The translations under genes were made by a program, and so were the position numbers. From contig NZ_JAFKLZ010000001.1 of NCBI RefSeq assembly GCF_017304615.1, forward strand, positions 1,514,570-1,578,569: a stretch of 64,000 nt of DNA, written 5' to 3'. The notes under the pieces were generated by a model, which did not search any database, was not told where the DNA came from, and saw only the letters and a list, made by a program, of their open reading frames with translations. Origin of the DNA: Sphingomonas sp. Its GTDB lineage: Bacteria > Pseudomonadota > Alphaproteobacteria > Sphingomonadales > Sphingomonadaceae. Positions 1 to 9,708 of this stretch are shown in pieces. Each line of letters opens with the position of its first letter. The stretch's first letter is position 1.

Positions 1-611
1 ACCACTTCGAGCGGCACGATCTCGTCCTTGAACGACCCCGCCTGCGTCGCCGCGGCCGCGCGGCGATGGCTTTCGAGCGAGAAGGCGTCGAGCTCCTCGC
101 GGCTGAAACCGTATTTCTGCGCCATCATCCCGGCGCCGACGAACTGGCTGAACCCTGGCACGCCGTAGCGGTCCTTGATCTTCTGCGACCACGGGCCGAC
201 GCCGATGCCGAGTTGCGCGGGGGCGGAACTCGCGAGACCCATCGGCACGCGCGTCATGCTCTCGACGCCCGCCGCGATGACGATGTCCTGCGTCCCCGAC
301 ATCACCGCTTGCGCAGCGAACTGGATCGCCTGTTGCGACGACCCGCACTGGCGGTCGATCGACACGGCGGGCACCGAATCGGGCAACGACGAGGCCATGA
401 CGGCGCTGCGCCCGATATGCGCCGACTGCTCGCCCGCCTGCATCACGCAGCCCATGATGACGTCCTCGACCGCCGCGCCGTCGATCCCCGACCGCTGCAC
501 CAGCGCGTCGAGCACCGCGCCGCCCAGATCGGCCGGGTGCCAGTCCTTCAGCTTGCCGCCACGCCGTCCGCCCGCGGTCCGCGCCGCAGCGACGATATAT
601 GCTTCCGCCAT
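1..611 (-). CDS. Acetyl-CoA acetyltransferase (thiolase), N-terminal part, cut by window edge
   Basis: About 203 codons are visible from ATG 611 to the window start; the C-terminal half lies outside. The protein opens MAEAYIVAAARTAGGRRGGK, the usual start of biosynthetic/degradative thiolases, and carries the nucleophilic cysteine in the motif DRQCGSSQQA (Cys at residue 89). The family condenses or cleaves acyl-CoA at a beta-keto position; whether this copy serves beta-oxidation or acetoacetyl-CoA synthesis cannot be told here. It is divergent from malate synthase G across a 134-base spacer, which fits a shared acetyl-CoA/fatty acid theme, but that is inference. Confidence 0.93.
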   Translation of the reverse strand, partial: MAEAYIVAAARTAGGRRGGKLKDWHPADLGGAVLDALVQRSGIDGAAVEDVIMGCVMQAGEQSAHIGRSAVMASSLPDSVPAVSIDRQCGSSQQAIQFAAQAVMSGTQDIVIAAGVESMTRVPMGLASSAPAQLGIGVGPWSQKIKDRYGVPGFSQFVGAGMMAQKYGFSREELDAFSLESHRRAAAATQAGSFKDEIVPLEV

Positions 612-745
612 CCGAGCCTCTCCTATGATTTGAGTTGCAGATAGCCACCGGTTGACGCGAGCGGCAAGCTCATTTTCGTGTGGACGGTATGGTTCGTCGG
701 TGTATTGGCACGGCTCCTCCCCACTCATTCTGAATGGAGTTGTGC

Positions 746-2836
746 GTGTCCGGAGGTTTCACTGATCGTCACGGGTTGCAGGTCGCAGCCGAGCTTGCCG
801 ATTTCATCGAACAGCGCGCCTTGCCCGGCACGGGAATCGCGCCCGAGGCGTTCTGGGCCGGCGCGGCCGCGATCTTCGCCGAGTTCGCGCCGCAGAACGC
901 GAAGCTGCTCGAAAAGCGCGACCTTATCCAGGCGGAGCTGGACGGCTGGCACGCCCAGCGCTCCGGCACGGCGATCGACCAGCAGGAGTATCAGGCGTTC
1001 CTGAATTCGATCGGCTATCTGGTCGAAGAGCCCGCGCCGTTTCGGATCACGACCGAGAATGTCGATCCGGAAATCGCCACCACTGCTGGGCCGCAGCTCG
1101 TCGTGCCGGTGCTCAACGCGCGCTTCGTCCTCAACGCCGCGAATGCGCGCTGGGGCAGCCTTTACGACGCGCTGTACGGCACCGATGCATTGCCCGGCAC
1201 GGCCAAGCCGGGCGGCTACGACCCCGATCGCGGCGCCCAGGTGATCGCATGGGCAAAGGGCTTTCTCGACGAAGCCGTACCCCTCGCCGGCGGGTCGTGG
1301 GCCGATCTGACCGAATCGCCGGTCCTTGCCGATCCGGCCCAATTGGTCGGCCGTGCCGGCGACAATCTTCTGTTCAAGCATAATGGCTTGCATATCGAAG
1401 TGGTGATCGATCGCGAGCATCCGATCGGGCGAACGGACCCCGCCGGCATCGCCGACGTCATCCTTGAAAGCGCGATCACCACGATCGTCGACCTCGAGGA
1501 TTCGATCGCCGCGGTCGATGCGGAGGACAAGGTCGCGGCCTATGCGAACTGGCTGGGGCTGATGCGGGGCGATCTGGTCGAGAGCTTCGACAAGGGCGGC
1601 AAGCAACTCACACGTCGGCTCAACGATGACCGGCGCTATATCGCCCCCGACGGCACCAGCTTCACCCTGCCCGGCCGCGCGCTCATGTTCGTGCGCAACG
1701 TCGGGCACCTGATGACCACGCCAGCGGTGCGCCTGCCCGACGGTGGCGAGGCGCCCGAAGGTATCCTCGACGCGATCGTCACCAGCCTGATCGCGCTCCA
1801 CGACATCAACGGCCCGCGCCGCAACAGCCGGACGGGCTCGATCTACATCGTCAAACCCAAGATGCACGGCCCCGACGAAGCCGCACTGACCAACGCCTTG
1901 TTCGACGCGGTCGAGGATTTGCTCGGCCTCGCGCGCCACACGATCAAGGTCGGGGTGATGGATGAGGAACGCCGCACCTCGGCCAACCTCGCCGCGTGCA
2001 TCAAGGCGGTCAGCGGGCGGATCGCGTTCATCAACACCGGCTTCCTCGACCGCACCGGCGACGAGATCCATACCTCGATGCAGGCGGGGCCGATGATCCC
2101 CAAGGGCGAGATCAAGTCGTCCGGCTGGATCGCCGCCTACGAAAACCGCAACGTCCAGATCGGGCTCGCCTGCGGCCTCTCCGGCAAGGCGCAAATCGGC
2201 AAGGGCATGTGGGCCGCGCCCGACCGCATGGCCGACATGCTCGACCAGAAGATCGGCCATCCCAGGACCGGCGCCAACACCGCCTGGGTCCCCTCGCCCA
2301 CCGCGGCGACCCTCCACGCGACGCATTATCATCGTGTCGACGTGTTCGCGCGGCAACACGAGCGCGCGGCCGAACCAGTCGCGCCGCTCGACGCGCTGCT
2401 CTCCGTGCCGCTCGCGCTTGGCCGCAACTGGACGCCCGACGAAGTCCGCGCCGAACTCGACAACAATGCACAGGGCATCCTTGGCTACGTGGTGCGCTGG
2501 ATCGACCAGGGCGTCGGCTGCTCGAAGGTGCCCGACATCCATGACGTCGGCCTGATGGAGGATCGCGCGACCTTGCGCATTTCCAGCCAGGCACTCGCCA
2601 ATTGGCTGCTCCACGGCGTCTGCACGCCCGAAGAGGTCGATGCCGCGTTCGCGCGGATGGCGGCAAAGGTTGATGCGCAGAATGCGCGAGATCCGCTCTA
2701 CCGGCCGCTCGTCGACAGCCCGGACGGTCCCGCGTTCAGAGCCGCGCGTGCGTTGGTGTTCGAAGGAACCATGCAGCCCAATGGCTATACGGAGCCGCTG
2801 CTCCATCGGTTCAGAGCGGAAGCCAAATCGCGCTAA
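746..2836 (+). CDS. glcB: Malate synthase G
   Basis: Condenses glyoxylate with acetyl-CoA to malate (glyoxylate bypass), in the cytoplasm. The protein is about 696 residues, close to the usual ~720 of the G isoform. The family's conserved N-terminus ALPGTGI..FWAG is present, as are the central [14 protein letters not shown] segment and the long insert domain typical of type G. Start choice: an in-frame ATG at 734 has no ribosome binding site, whereas GTG 746 has GGAG six bases upstream and gives an N-terminus of normal length; 734 remains possible. The gene stands alone, divergent from the thiolase. A 717-codon open frame on the opposite strand is a GC-bias shadow. Confidence 0.95.
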   Translation: MSGGFTDRHGLQVAAELADFIEQRALPGTGIAPEAFWAGAAAIFAEFAPQNAKLLEKRDLIQAELDGWHAQRSGTAIDQQEYQAFLNSIGYLVEEPAPFRITTENVDPEIATTAGPQLVVPVLNARFVLNAANARWGSLYDALYGTDALPGTAKPGGYDPDRGAQVIAWAKGFLDEAVPLAGGSWADLTESPVLADPAQLVGRAGDNLLFKHNGLHIEVVIDREHPIGRTDPAGIADVILESAITTIVDLEDSIAAVDAEDKVAAYANWLGLMRGDLVESFDKGGKQLTRRLNDDRRYIAPDGTSFTLPGRALMFVRNVGHLMTTPAVRLPDGGEAPEGILDAIVTSLIALHDINGPRRNSRTGSIYIVKPKMHGPDEAALTNALFDAVEDLLGLARHTIKVGVMDEERRTSANLAACIKAVSGRIAFINTGFLDRTGDEIHTSMQAGPMIPKGEIKSSGWIAAYENRNVQIGLACGLSGKAQIGKGMWAAPDRMADMLDQKIGHPRTGANTAWVPSPTAATLHATHYHRVDVFARQHERAAEPVAPLDALLSVPLALGRNWTPDEVRAELDNNAQGILGYVVRWIDQGVGCSKVPDIHDVGLMEDRATLRISSQALANWLLHGVCTPEEVDAAFARMAAKVDAQNARDPLYRPLVDSPDGPAFRAARALVFEGTMQPNGYTEPLLHRFRAEAKSR

Positions 2837-3058
2837 TTTTGGACAATTGGACAAAATGGACAGCGTAATTAAGCGCATTCCGGTGGGCAGAATGTCATTA
2901 TTTTACAATAGCGATAAGGACGAATTGGGATGGCGGAACCCGAGCGCGCCAATCGAGTCGCCCGCGTAACTTTCCACTCGCAAAAATCAGGGAAATATGT
3001 TAGCCTGAGGGCTGTCGGATTCGTCCGTCGTGTGCAATCCGGGTTTGGGGGTACGACA

Positions 3059-3391
3059 ATGCTCAAGTTGATCAAGGTCGGCGTGGCGGCCAGCCTGCTC
3101 GTTGCGGGAATGGCGACCGCCGGGATGCCTTCTGGGCGCAATTTCACCGTCAAGAACACCAATTCGAAGGTCTCGATTCAGCGCGTATGGTATGCGCGGG
3201 CGGGCGAAGAGGGCGATCCGTGGCATGAGGTCATGCTCGATTACGCCGTCAAGCCGGGGACGACCTCAAACTTCACCATGGGTACGGGCGACATCTGTCT
3301 GTACGATATCAAGGTGCAGTTCAGCGACGCCTATGTTCAGCAGCGCGACAATATCAACGTCTGCCGCGGCGACACGGCGGTCTTCACCTGA
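3059..3391 (+). CDS. Small exported protein of unknown function
   Basis: 110 residues. ATG 3059 follows a GGGGG ribosome binding site; an upstream in-frame ATG at 2930 would destroy the signal peptide and is rejected. The N-terminus MLKLIKVGVAASLLVAGMATA is a Sec signal peptide with predicted cleavage after about residue 21. The mature part (about 89 residues) has two cysteines (in GDICLYD and INVCRGD), so one disulfide is possible in the periplasm. I do not recognise the family. The 220 bases upstream are AT-rich compared with the surroundings and hold no gene. Confidence 0.72.
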   Translation: MLKLIKVGVAASLLVAGMATAGMPSGRNFTVKNTNSKVSIQRVWYARAGEEGDPWHEVMLDYAVKPGTTSNFTMGTGDICLYDIKVQFSDAYVQQRDNINVCRGDTAVFT

Positions 3392-3460
3392 TCGCATCGG
3401 CGTCTGGATGATCGGATGCGGGGCGGCGGACGTGAGTCCGTCGCCCCTTTCTTTTGTCCA

Positions 3461-6400
3461 TCAGTGAAAGTCGCGCGATTTGGGCAGAATGCGGACGTCG
3501 CGCGGGTGACGACCGCCACTACCGGTAGCTTTTACATGCCGCGGATCGGGCGTCATGTTGACGTCGGCGCGCGCCATGACCGTCCGCATGACGCTATCTT
3601 CCGACAGCCGCGCCAGTTCGTGGGTGCGATCGACCACGCGCGCGCCGATCAGGTGGACGACACTGCCCTCGCTTTCCGCGCTACGCTGCACCTCTCCTTC
3701 GACCATCATCAGTCGCGATCCCATGACCTGCATCCGCTGCGCCTCGAACACGCGTGCCCATAACAGGACGTTAGTGATGCCGGTTTCGTCCTCCAGCGTG
3801 ATGAAGATCGCATTGCCGTTGCCGGGGCGTTGGCGGACCAGAACGACGCCAGCGACGGTGACGCGCGCGCCGTTTTTTGCGTGGGATACCTGCTGGCAGC
3901 TTTTGACGCCTTCCGCCGCGAACACCGGCCGCAGAAACTGCATCGGATGGCCTTTGAGCGACAGCCGGGTCATCTGGTAATCGGTACTGACCTCCTCGCT
4001 CAGCGGCATTGCGGGCAGTTGGGCGTCCTCCTCCACCCCCAATTCACGCGCGCGCGCCGCGGCGAACAGCGGCAATTCGCCCGTCGGCGTCCGCCGCACC
4101 TCCCACAAGGCATCGCGCCGCCCCTTGCCGATCGATCCCCAGGCATCCGCGTCCGCGAGGAGACGCAGCGCGCGCGATGGCAGGCCGGCACGACGGGCGA
4201 CTTCTTCGATCGAGGCGAAGGGTGCGGCGGCGCGCTCATCGGCGAGAGCCTTCACCCACTCCTCGTGAAATCCGTCAATCTGACGAAAGCCGAGACGCAG
4301 TGTGAGGCCTTGTTCTCCGGACTCGAGCTGATTGTCCCAGATGCTGGCGTTGACGTCGATCGCCCGCACCTCGACCCCTCCTTTTTCCTGCGCGTCGCGA
4401 ACGATCTGCGCCGGCGCGTAGAATCCCATCGGCTGCGAATTGAGCAACGCGCAAGCGAACGCCGCCGGATGAAAGCATTTGAGCCAGGCTGATACATAGA
4501 CCAGCCGCGCGAACGCCAGCGCATGGCTTTCGGGAAAGCCGTAACTGCCGAAACCCTTGATTTGTTCGTAGCAGCGTTGCGCGAAATCGCGTTCGTAGCC
4601 CCGCTTTACCATTCCCTCGACCATCTTGGTTTCGAAATTGTGGATCGTCCCCACATTGCGGAACGTCGCCATCGCGCGACGCAAACGGTTGGCGTCCTCA
4701 GGCGAGAATTTGGCGGCGACGATGGCCAGCTTCATCGCCTGTTCCTGGAACAAGGGCACGCCCATCGTCTTGCCGAGCACCGCGACCAATTCGTCCGGGC
4801 GCCCCAGCCGTGGATCGGGGACGGGAAATTCGACCTTCTCCTTGCCCGATCGCCGCCGGAGATACGGGTGCACCATATTGCCCTGGATCGGCCCGGGGCG
4901 CACGATCGCCACCTGCACTACCAGATCATAGAATTGGCGCGGTTTCAGCCGGGGCAACATGCTCATCTGCGCGCGGCTTTCTACCTGGAACAGTCCCAGG
5001 CTGTCGCCCGCGCACAGCATGTCGTAAACCTGCTCGACCTCGGGTGGCACAGTATCGAGCGTGTGCCGCTCCCCGCCGCTATCGGCGATAAGGTCGAACG
5101 CTTTGCGGATACATGTCAGCATCCCAAGCGCCAGAACATCGACCTTCATCAACTCCAACGCGTCGATGTCGTCCTTGTCCCATTCGATGAAGGTGCGGTC
5201 TGCCATCGCGGCGTTATGGACCGGTACCGTTTCGTCGAGCCGGTCCTGGGTCAACACGAAGCCGCCGACATGTTGCGACAGATGCCGCGGAAATTTGAGG
5301 AGCTGGTCGACAAGCCCCTTGAGCCGGGCGACGTCTGGGTTGTCGAGGTCGTAACCAGCTTGGACGATCCGGCTTTCCTCGACCTCGTTGGAATAACTGC
5401 CCCAGATCGTCCCTGACAACCGCGAGGTCATGTCTTCGCTCATGCCCAGCGCCTTGCCAACCTCACGCAAGGTGCTGCGCGAACGATAGTGGATCACCGT
5501 CGCGGCGATGGCCGCGCGATGGCGACCGTATCGTCGATAGACGTATTGCATCACTTCCTCGCGCCGCTCGTGTTCGAAATCGACGTCGATGTCAGGCGGC
5601 TCGTCGCGTTCGGCGGAGACGAAGCGCGAAAACAGCAGGTCAAACTTCATCGGATCGACCGAGGTGACGCCCAGGATGAAGCACACCACCGAATTGGCCG
5701 CCGATCCGCGGCCTTGGCACAATATCGGCGGATCCTGACTGCGCGCGAACTTCACGACGTCGTGGACGGTGAGGAAATAACAGGCATAACCGCGCTCGCG
5801 GATCAGCGTGAATTCCTCGTACAACAGGGCATATAGCTTGTCGGGGACGCGAAAATCGTAGCGCTCCAGCGCGCTCTGCCAGACGAGATGTTCGAGCCAA
5901 TCCTGCGCCTCCCATCCTTGCGGCACCGGTTCGTGCGGATATTCGTAGCGGAGATCGTCGAGCGTGAAGGCGATCCGGCCGAGCAGTCTCCCGGTCTCCA
6001 CGATCGCGTCAGGGTATTGGCAGAACAGCCGCGCCATCTCTGCCGGCGGCTTGAGGCTGCGTTCGCCATTCGCCTCCAGCAACCGGCCGGCCGCCTTCAC
6101 GTTTGTGCCCTTGCGGATGCAGGTGACGATGTCGTGGAGCTGGCGCTGTTCCCCGGTCGCATAGAGCGCGTCGTTGGTCGCGATCATCGGCACACCGGCG
6201 TCCCGCGCGATCTCGGCCAGCCGGTTCAGCCGCCGCCGATCGCGCCCGCTGTACGGCGCCGTGGCGCCGAGCCACAAACGGTCGCCGACCAAGCGTTTCA
6301 AGCGCCAAAGAGTGGCCTCAAGCGAATCGCCGCCCCCGCCTTGTGTCGGGGGCCGCATCTCGACAATGGACCCCGCTTGCCGTTGCCCCGCGGATGTCGG

Positions 6401-7033
6401 GGCAGGCCCGGCATGACGCGCAGGGAATGGAATGACGTTGATTTCTTCTGCCTTGTCCTCACCGAGCAGGAGGAAACCGCGATCCTGCGCCTCATCGACT
6501 CGCCGTTTCTCGGGCAGCGCTTCCACCTCCGCCGGGTCGAAGCTGTTGTCGGCCAGCACGATCAGCAACAAATCCTGATGGTGCGAAATCAAGTCCTTGA
6601 GATCGAGCAGGCACCCGCCCTTGGCCGCGCGCCGATTCCCCTCGGTCAGCAATCGCGTCAACCGTCCCCAGCCGTATCGCGTCGCAGGATAAGCGACGAT
6701 ATCCGGCGTGCCGTCACGGAATACCAGCCGCGCGCCGACAACGAGCCGAAAATCGGGATCGGCGACTGGCTGTTCCGGGGGGTCGGGAAAGGGTTCCCAA
6801 GGGCGATCTGCATCGTGTCGGGCCTTCTCCTTCGCCCAACCATCCAGTGATCGAGCTCGCCAGTCACGCAAGGCGACATGCGCCCGCACGACACCCGCCA
6901 CCGTATTGCGATCGGCAATGCCGATCCCCCGCATCCCCAGCTGGATCGCCTCGGCGACCATGTCGCTCGGATGCGATGCGCCGCGCAGGAACGAATAATT
7001 GGTCGCCGCGACCAGTTCAGCGAAACCGGTCAC
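3461..7033 (-). CDS. dnaE2: Error-prone DNA polymerase III alpha subunit DnaE2 (ImuC)
   Basis: 1190 residues from a GTG start at 7033 whose codon overlaps the imuB stop as GTGA, implying translational coupling. A longer open frame upstream is not used: the family's N-terminus is FAELVAATNYSFLRGASHP, immediately after this GTG. An N-terminal PHP domain is followed by the palm with PDIDVDF (residues 480-486) carrying the catalytic aspartates, then the finger region and a C-terminal OB-fold. DnaE2 performs SOS-induced translesion synthesis with ImuA and ImuB. Residues about 205-235 are Pro/Gly-rich and encoded by a REP-like palindromic segment (6332-6420), an unusual in-frame insertion at the end of the PHP domain. 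Confidence 0.96.
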   Translation of the reverse strand: MTGFAELVAATNYSFLRGASHPSDMVAEAIQLGMRGIGIADRNTVAGVVRAHVALRDWRARSLDGWAKEKARHDADRPWEPFPDPPEQPVADPDFRLVVGARLVFRDGTPDIVAYPATRYGWGRLTRLLTEGNRRAAKGGCLLDLKDLISHHQDLLLIVLADNSFDPAEVEALPEKRRVDEAQDRGFLLLGEDKAEEINVIPFPARHAGPAPTSAGQRQAGSIVEMRPPTQGGGGDSLEATLWRLKRLVGDRLWLGATAPYSGRDRRRLNRLAEIARDAGVPMIATNDALYATGEQRQLHDIVTCIRKGTNVKAAGRLLEANGERSLKPPAEMARLFCQYPDAIVETGRLLGRIAFTLDDLRYEYPHEPVPQGWEAQDWLEHLVWQSALERYDFRVPDKLYALLYEEFTLIRERGYACYFLTVHDVVKFARSQDPPILCQGRGSAANSVVCFILGVTSVDPMKFDLLFSRFVSAERDEPPDIDVDFEHERREEVMQYVYRRYGRHRAAIAATVIHYRSRSTLREVGKALGMSEDMTSRLSGTIWGSYSNEVEESRIVQAGYDLDNPDVARLKGLVDQLLKFPRHLSQHVGGFVLTQDRLDETVPVHNAAMADRTFIEWDKDDIDALELMKVDVLALGMLTCIRKAFDLIADSGGERHTLDTVPPEVEQVYDMLCAGDSLGLFQVESRAQMSMLPRLKPRQFYDLVVQVAIVRPGPIQGNMVHPYLRRRSGKEKVEFPVPDPRLGRPDELVAVLGKTMGVPLFQEQAMKLAIVAAKFSPEDANRLRRAMATFRNVGTIHNFETKMVEGMVKRGYERDFAQRCYEQIKGFGSYGFPESHALAFARLVYVSAWLKCFHPAAFACALLNSQPMGFYAPAQIVRDAQEKGGVEVRAIDVNASIWDNQLESGEQGLTLRLGFRQIDGFHEEWVKALADERAAAPFASIEEVARRAGLPSRALRLLADADAWGSIGKGRRDALWEVRRTPTGELPLFAAARARELGVEEDAQLPAMPLSEEVSTDYQMTRLSLKGHPMQFLRPVFAAEGVKSCQQVSHAKNGARVTVAGVVLVRQRPGNGNAIFITLEDETGITNVLLWARVFEAQRMQVMGSRLMMVEGEVQRSAESEGSVVHLIGARVVDRTHELARLSEDSVMRTVMARADVNMTPDPRHVKATGSGGRHPRDVRILPKSRDFH
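6332..6420 (-). repeat. REP-like palindromic element inside dnaE2
   Basis: Within the dnaE2 frame lie a 7-bp perfect hairpin (GCCCCCG, 8-base loop, CGGGGGC; 6332-6353), a second hairpin CCCCG-N7-CGGGG, and a terminal GTCATGCCGGG motif on the coding strand. These resemble the intergenic GTCAYCCCGG repeats at 13083, 14481, 50459 and 58709 in this window. The segment stays open and adds about 30 residues of Gly/Pro-rich sequence. That it is an insertion is inferred from base composition and repeat-like structure, not from alignment. Confidence 0.55.
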
Positions 7034-8586
7034 GCGAACACCCCATGGACATACCAGTTGGGCGCGGGTTTGCCGTCCTCGAACAGGCCGTGACGGAAGA
7101 TCCACAGGCGGCGACCGCGGCGATCCTCGACGCGGTAATAATCGCGGGTCGGGGCTTCGCGCGGCGTCCACCAGGGCGCGGCGATGCGTTCCGGTCCCTC
7201 GGCGCGCGCAACGTCGTGAAGCGTACGACGCCAGCGGAACCTGAGCGGCGGGCCATCAGGGACTTCGGACAGGACATGGTCGATCGGCTGTGGCGGGTCG
7301 AACAGGTGGATCGGGCGTAGTGGCGGTTCGCCAGGTTCGGGTACTGGCCACGCCCCGGCGGTCGGCGGATCGGCGGCGGAAAGCGTGAACTCGGCCTGTT
7401 CGGGCAAGTACCGGTCGCGTGGCGCAAACCGCCGCACGCGCCCGCGCCCCAGCCGTGTCGACAGGCGATCGATCAGCGCCGCAAGTTCGGCCTCGGCGAC
7501 CGCCCCGCCCTCCAGCTTCAGTTGCGCGGCGTCGAGCCGTTCGGCGACCGGTACGTCGAAGCGGATCAAATCGAACCCGAACCCCGGATCGATCGGATCG
7601 GCGAGCGTGTCGATCCGCTCGCGGAACAGCCGCAGCACCAGCGCGACGTCGCGGCTCGCCCGACCGGTCTCGACCGCCAGCCGCTGCACCAGCCCGTCGG
7701 TGCGGAAGAAACGCGCGACGAAACGGCGCCCGCCCTCATGGCTTTCCTCCAGCCGCTCGACGGCCTCCGTCATCAGGGCGCCGAGTATCTCCAGCGCATA
7801 TTCCGTCCGCGCCACCGGTTCGGCGAAGCGGCGCTCGACGTGGAGCGGCGGCCTGACAACACGCGGCGCAAGCGGGCTGTCGGCCTCGCCGATGATCCGC
7901 CGCACTTGGGTCGCCGCCGCCTCGCCGAACCGCGCCGCGATCGCCGATAGCGGGCGCACCACGACATCGCCGACCGTCTTCAGCCCCGCGCGCCGGAGCG
8001 CCAGCGTCGCCTCGTCCTCCAGCCCCAAAGCCGCCACCGGCAGGCGCCGCACGGCTTCGCCCTCGCTCGCGCCGCTCGGGCGATAGCGCGCCAGCGCCCG
8101 CGCCGCGTCGGGATTGCTGGCAAAGGCGTGGCTGACGACGACGCCCAGCCGTTCGAACCGCGCCACCGCGTCCGCCGCCAGCGCGCTCTCGCCGCCGAAC
8201 AGGTGCACGCACCCGGTCACGTCGAGCACCAGCCCATCAGGCGCGTCGAGCATCACCCAGGGCGTGTAGCGCGCGCAGCCGTCCGCCAGCCGCTCGAGCC
8301 AGGTATGGTCGTCGTGCGGCGCATGGTCGAACGCCGCCAGTTCGGGCACGCGCGCCCGCGTATCGGCCAACGTCCCGCCCGGCTCGATCCCCAGTCCCGC
8401 CGCCACCGGGTCCACCGCATGCAGGCGGTTGGCGCCCTTCACCTTCTCGATCACCACATAGGGGGAACCTTCGCGACCAACGAATGCGTGCGGCCGCGCG
8501 ATCCGCAGCCGTTCAGTGGGCAACCACGGGAAATACAGCGCCAGGTAACGGCGCGGCGGCGGGTTCCTGGAAGATGCGTCGGTCAC
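7030..8586 (-). CDS. imuB: ImuB, catalytically inactive Y-family polymerase-like protein
   Basis: 518 residues from GTG 8586 (N-terminus MTDASSRNPPPRRYLALYFP). The Y-family palm, fingers and little-finger regions are recognisable, but the N-terminal catalytic motif reads YLALYFPWLP with no acidic residue, as known for ImuB. In characterised systems ImuB is the adaptor that binds the beta clamp and recruits DnaE2. The start lies 74 bases inside the 3' end of imuA, and the stop overlaps the dnaE2 start by 4 bases, so the three genes form one tightly coupled SOS operon. The exact start is moderately uncertain because of the overlap. Confidence 0.93.
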   Translation of the reverse strand: MTDASSRNPPPRRYLALYFPWLPTERLRIARPHAFVGREGSPYVVIEKVKGANRLHAVDPVAAGLGIEPGGTLADTRARVPELAAFDHAPHDDHTWLERLADGCARYTPWVMLDAPDGLVLDVTGCVHLFGGESALAADAVARFERLGVVVSHAFASNPDAARALARYRPSGASEGEAVRRLPVAALGLEDEATLALRRAGLKTVGDVVVRPLSAIAARFGEAAATQVRRIIGEADSPLAPRVVRPPLHVERRFAEPVARTEYALEILGALMTEAVERLEESHEGGRRFVARFFRTDGLVQRLAVETGRASRDVALVLRLFRERIDTLADPIDPGFGFDLIRFDVPVAERLDAAQLKLEGGAVAEAELAALIDRLSTRLGRGRVRRFAPRDRYLPEQAEFTLSAADPPTAGAWPVPEPGEPPLRPIHLFDPPQPIDHVLSEVPDGPPLRFRWRRTLHDVARAEGPERIAAPWWTPREAPTRDYYRVEDRRGRRLWIFRHGLFEDGKPAPNWYVHGVFA

Positions 8587-9280
8587 GGTTCCACTCCACG
8601 CGCCACGCAACGCCGGCGGGACCGGCGCGGCGGCGCAACAATTCGATCTCGAACGCCGGATTCCCCGGCGCTCCTTCCGGCGTGCCATCGTCCAGCGGCA
8701 TCGACAGCGCCGGCCGCACACGCCAGCGCGTATCGGCGACGCTCGGGCTTTCCACCGCCGCCATCCGCAGCAACAGCACCGTCACCCCAGACGCCTCCGC
8801 CGCCAGCATCAGCCGCCGCGTCGCGGTAAGGTCGAGCGGTTTGGGATCGCCACAGCATTCGACCAGCAACGCGCCCAGCCCCGCGCACCGCGCGGCATCG
8901 TTGGCCGCCTTCAGCAACGCGGTATCGTCGGCGACCAGACCGACCAGCACCGCGCTCGCCTCCAGTCCCAATTCGCCGAGCCCGGTCGCGTAGAGCTTCC
9001 CGCACGCTCGCTCCGCCGCCTCGGTCCGCAGCCATAGCAACGGCCGCCCCTCCCCCGCGCGAAACGCCAGCATCGCCGCGAACCCGGCGACGCTGCCGGC
9101 ATCCTCGCGCTCGGCCGCGATCACCTCATGCAACCGCCCGCGCGCCAGCCCGCCGCCGAGCCAGTCGTCGACCGCCGCGCACCCGGTCGTCACCCGCGCG
9201 GTCCTATCGCGCGGACGCACCCCTTCGATGCGCGCCAGACGCCGCCGCAACTTGCTGAGCGAGGCAACCGACTCGGGCAT
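8513..9280 (-). CDS. imuA: ImuA, SOS mutagenesis RecA-like accessory protein
   Basis: 255 residues; first gene of the imuA-imuB-dnaE2 operon. RecA/SulA-like fold with TGCAAVDDWLGGGLARGRLH near residues 32-51 in place of a clear Walker A, and a hydrophobic strand VTVLLLRM about residue 166. ImuA is required with ImuB and DnaE2 for damage-induced mutagenesis. ATG 9280 is only four bases from the SOS box, leaving no room for a ribosome binding site, so the mRNA may be leaderless; no other Met or Val start lies nearby. The final ~25 codons overlap imuB in another frame. Confidence 0.92.
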   Translation of the reverse strand: MPESVASLSKLRRRLARIEGVRPRDRTARVTTGCAAVDDWLGGGLARGRLHEVIAAEREDAGSVAGFAAMLAFRAGEGRPLLWLRTEAAERACGKLYATGLGELGLEASAVLVGLVADDTALLKAANDAARCAGLGALLVECCGDPKPLDLTATRRLMLAAEASGVTVLLLRMAAVESPSVADTRWRVRPALSMPLDDGTPEGAPGNPAFEIELLRRRAGPAGVAWRVEWNRDRRIFQEPAAAPLPGAVFPVVAH

Positions 9281-9284
9281 ATTT

Positions 9285-9299
9285 GTTCATGATATGTTC
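9285..9299 (-). promoter_or_regulatory. LexA (SOS) box of the imuA-imuB-dnaE2 operon
   Basis: GTTCATGATATGTTC matches the alphaproteobacterial LexA consensus GTTC-N7-GTTC perfectly. It lies four bases upstream of the imuA start codon and 77 bases upstream of the divergent small gene at 9376. Repression by LexA of the mutagenesis operon is the expected role; control of the divergent gene is possible. Confidence 0.88.
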
Positions 9300-9375
9300 T
9301 TATGCGAGGGATGCAATCGGATTCGGATCGGGCGCCTGTCTCATGCGTTTTGCGACGATCGAACAGGAGGTCAGG

Positions 9376-9669
9376 ATGCCCCAAGGCGACAAGAGCGCGT
9401 ACACCGACAAGCAGAAACGCAAGGCGCAGCATATCGAGGAAGGCTACGAAAAGCGCGGCACGCCCAAGAAGGAAGCCGAAGCGCGTGCCTGGGCGACGGT
9501 GAACAGGGAATCGGGTGGCGGCAACAAGTCCGGGTCCGGCCGCGGCAAGAAGGATACGCACGTCTCCTCGGCGCGCGGCGGGCGAGCGCACAAGGCCGGC
9601 TCACCGGAGGCGCGGTCGGCGGCCGCCCGCAAGGGTTGGGACACGCGACGGAAAAACAACAACGCCTGA
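9376..9669 (+). CDS. Small basic protein, unknown function, divergent from imuA
   Basis: 97 residues, very rich in Lys, Arg, Gly and Ser and lacking hydrophobic segments, so probably soluble and disordered, possibly nucleic-acid binding. ATG 9376 follows an excellent AGGAGG site five bases upstream; in-frame starts at 9283 and 9343 lack one. Segments: MPQGDKSAYTDKQKRKAQHI, a KRGTPKKEAEARAWATVN motif, then a Gly/Ser/Lys tail ending with SPEARSAAARKGWDTRRK. Proteins of this kind are common in alphaproteobacteria, sometimes labelled plasmid-stabilisation proteins; I have no functional evidence. The shared spacer holds the SOS box, so it might be damage-inducible. Confidence 0.78.
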   Translation: MPQGDKSAYTDKQKRKAQHIEEGYEKRGTPKKEAEARAWATVNRESGGGNKSGSGRGKKDTHVSSARGGRAHKAGSPEARSAAARKGWDTRRKNNNA

Positions 9670-9708
9670 TTAGTGGCGCCGTAACGCGTTCGGCGCTAAG
9701 CGGCGGCC

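Noticed and set aside
2841-2862. Three GGACA repeats after glcB (spaced 8 and 9 bases)
   Set aside because: Uneven spacing and simple composition; likely chance in a short AT-rich gap.
725-2878. 717-codon open frame antisense to malate synthase G
   Set aside because: Shadow of a high-GC coding strand; no family features and the plus strand is a clear malate synthase.
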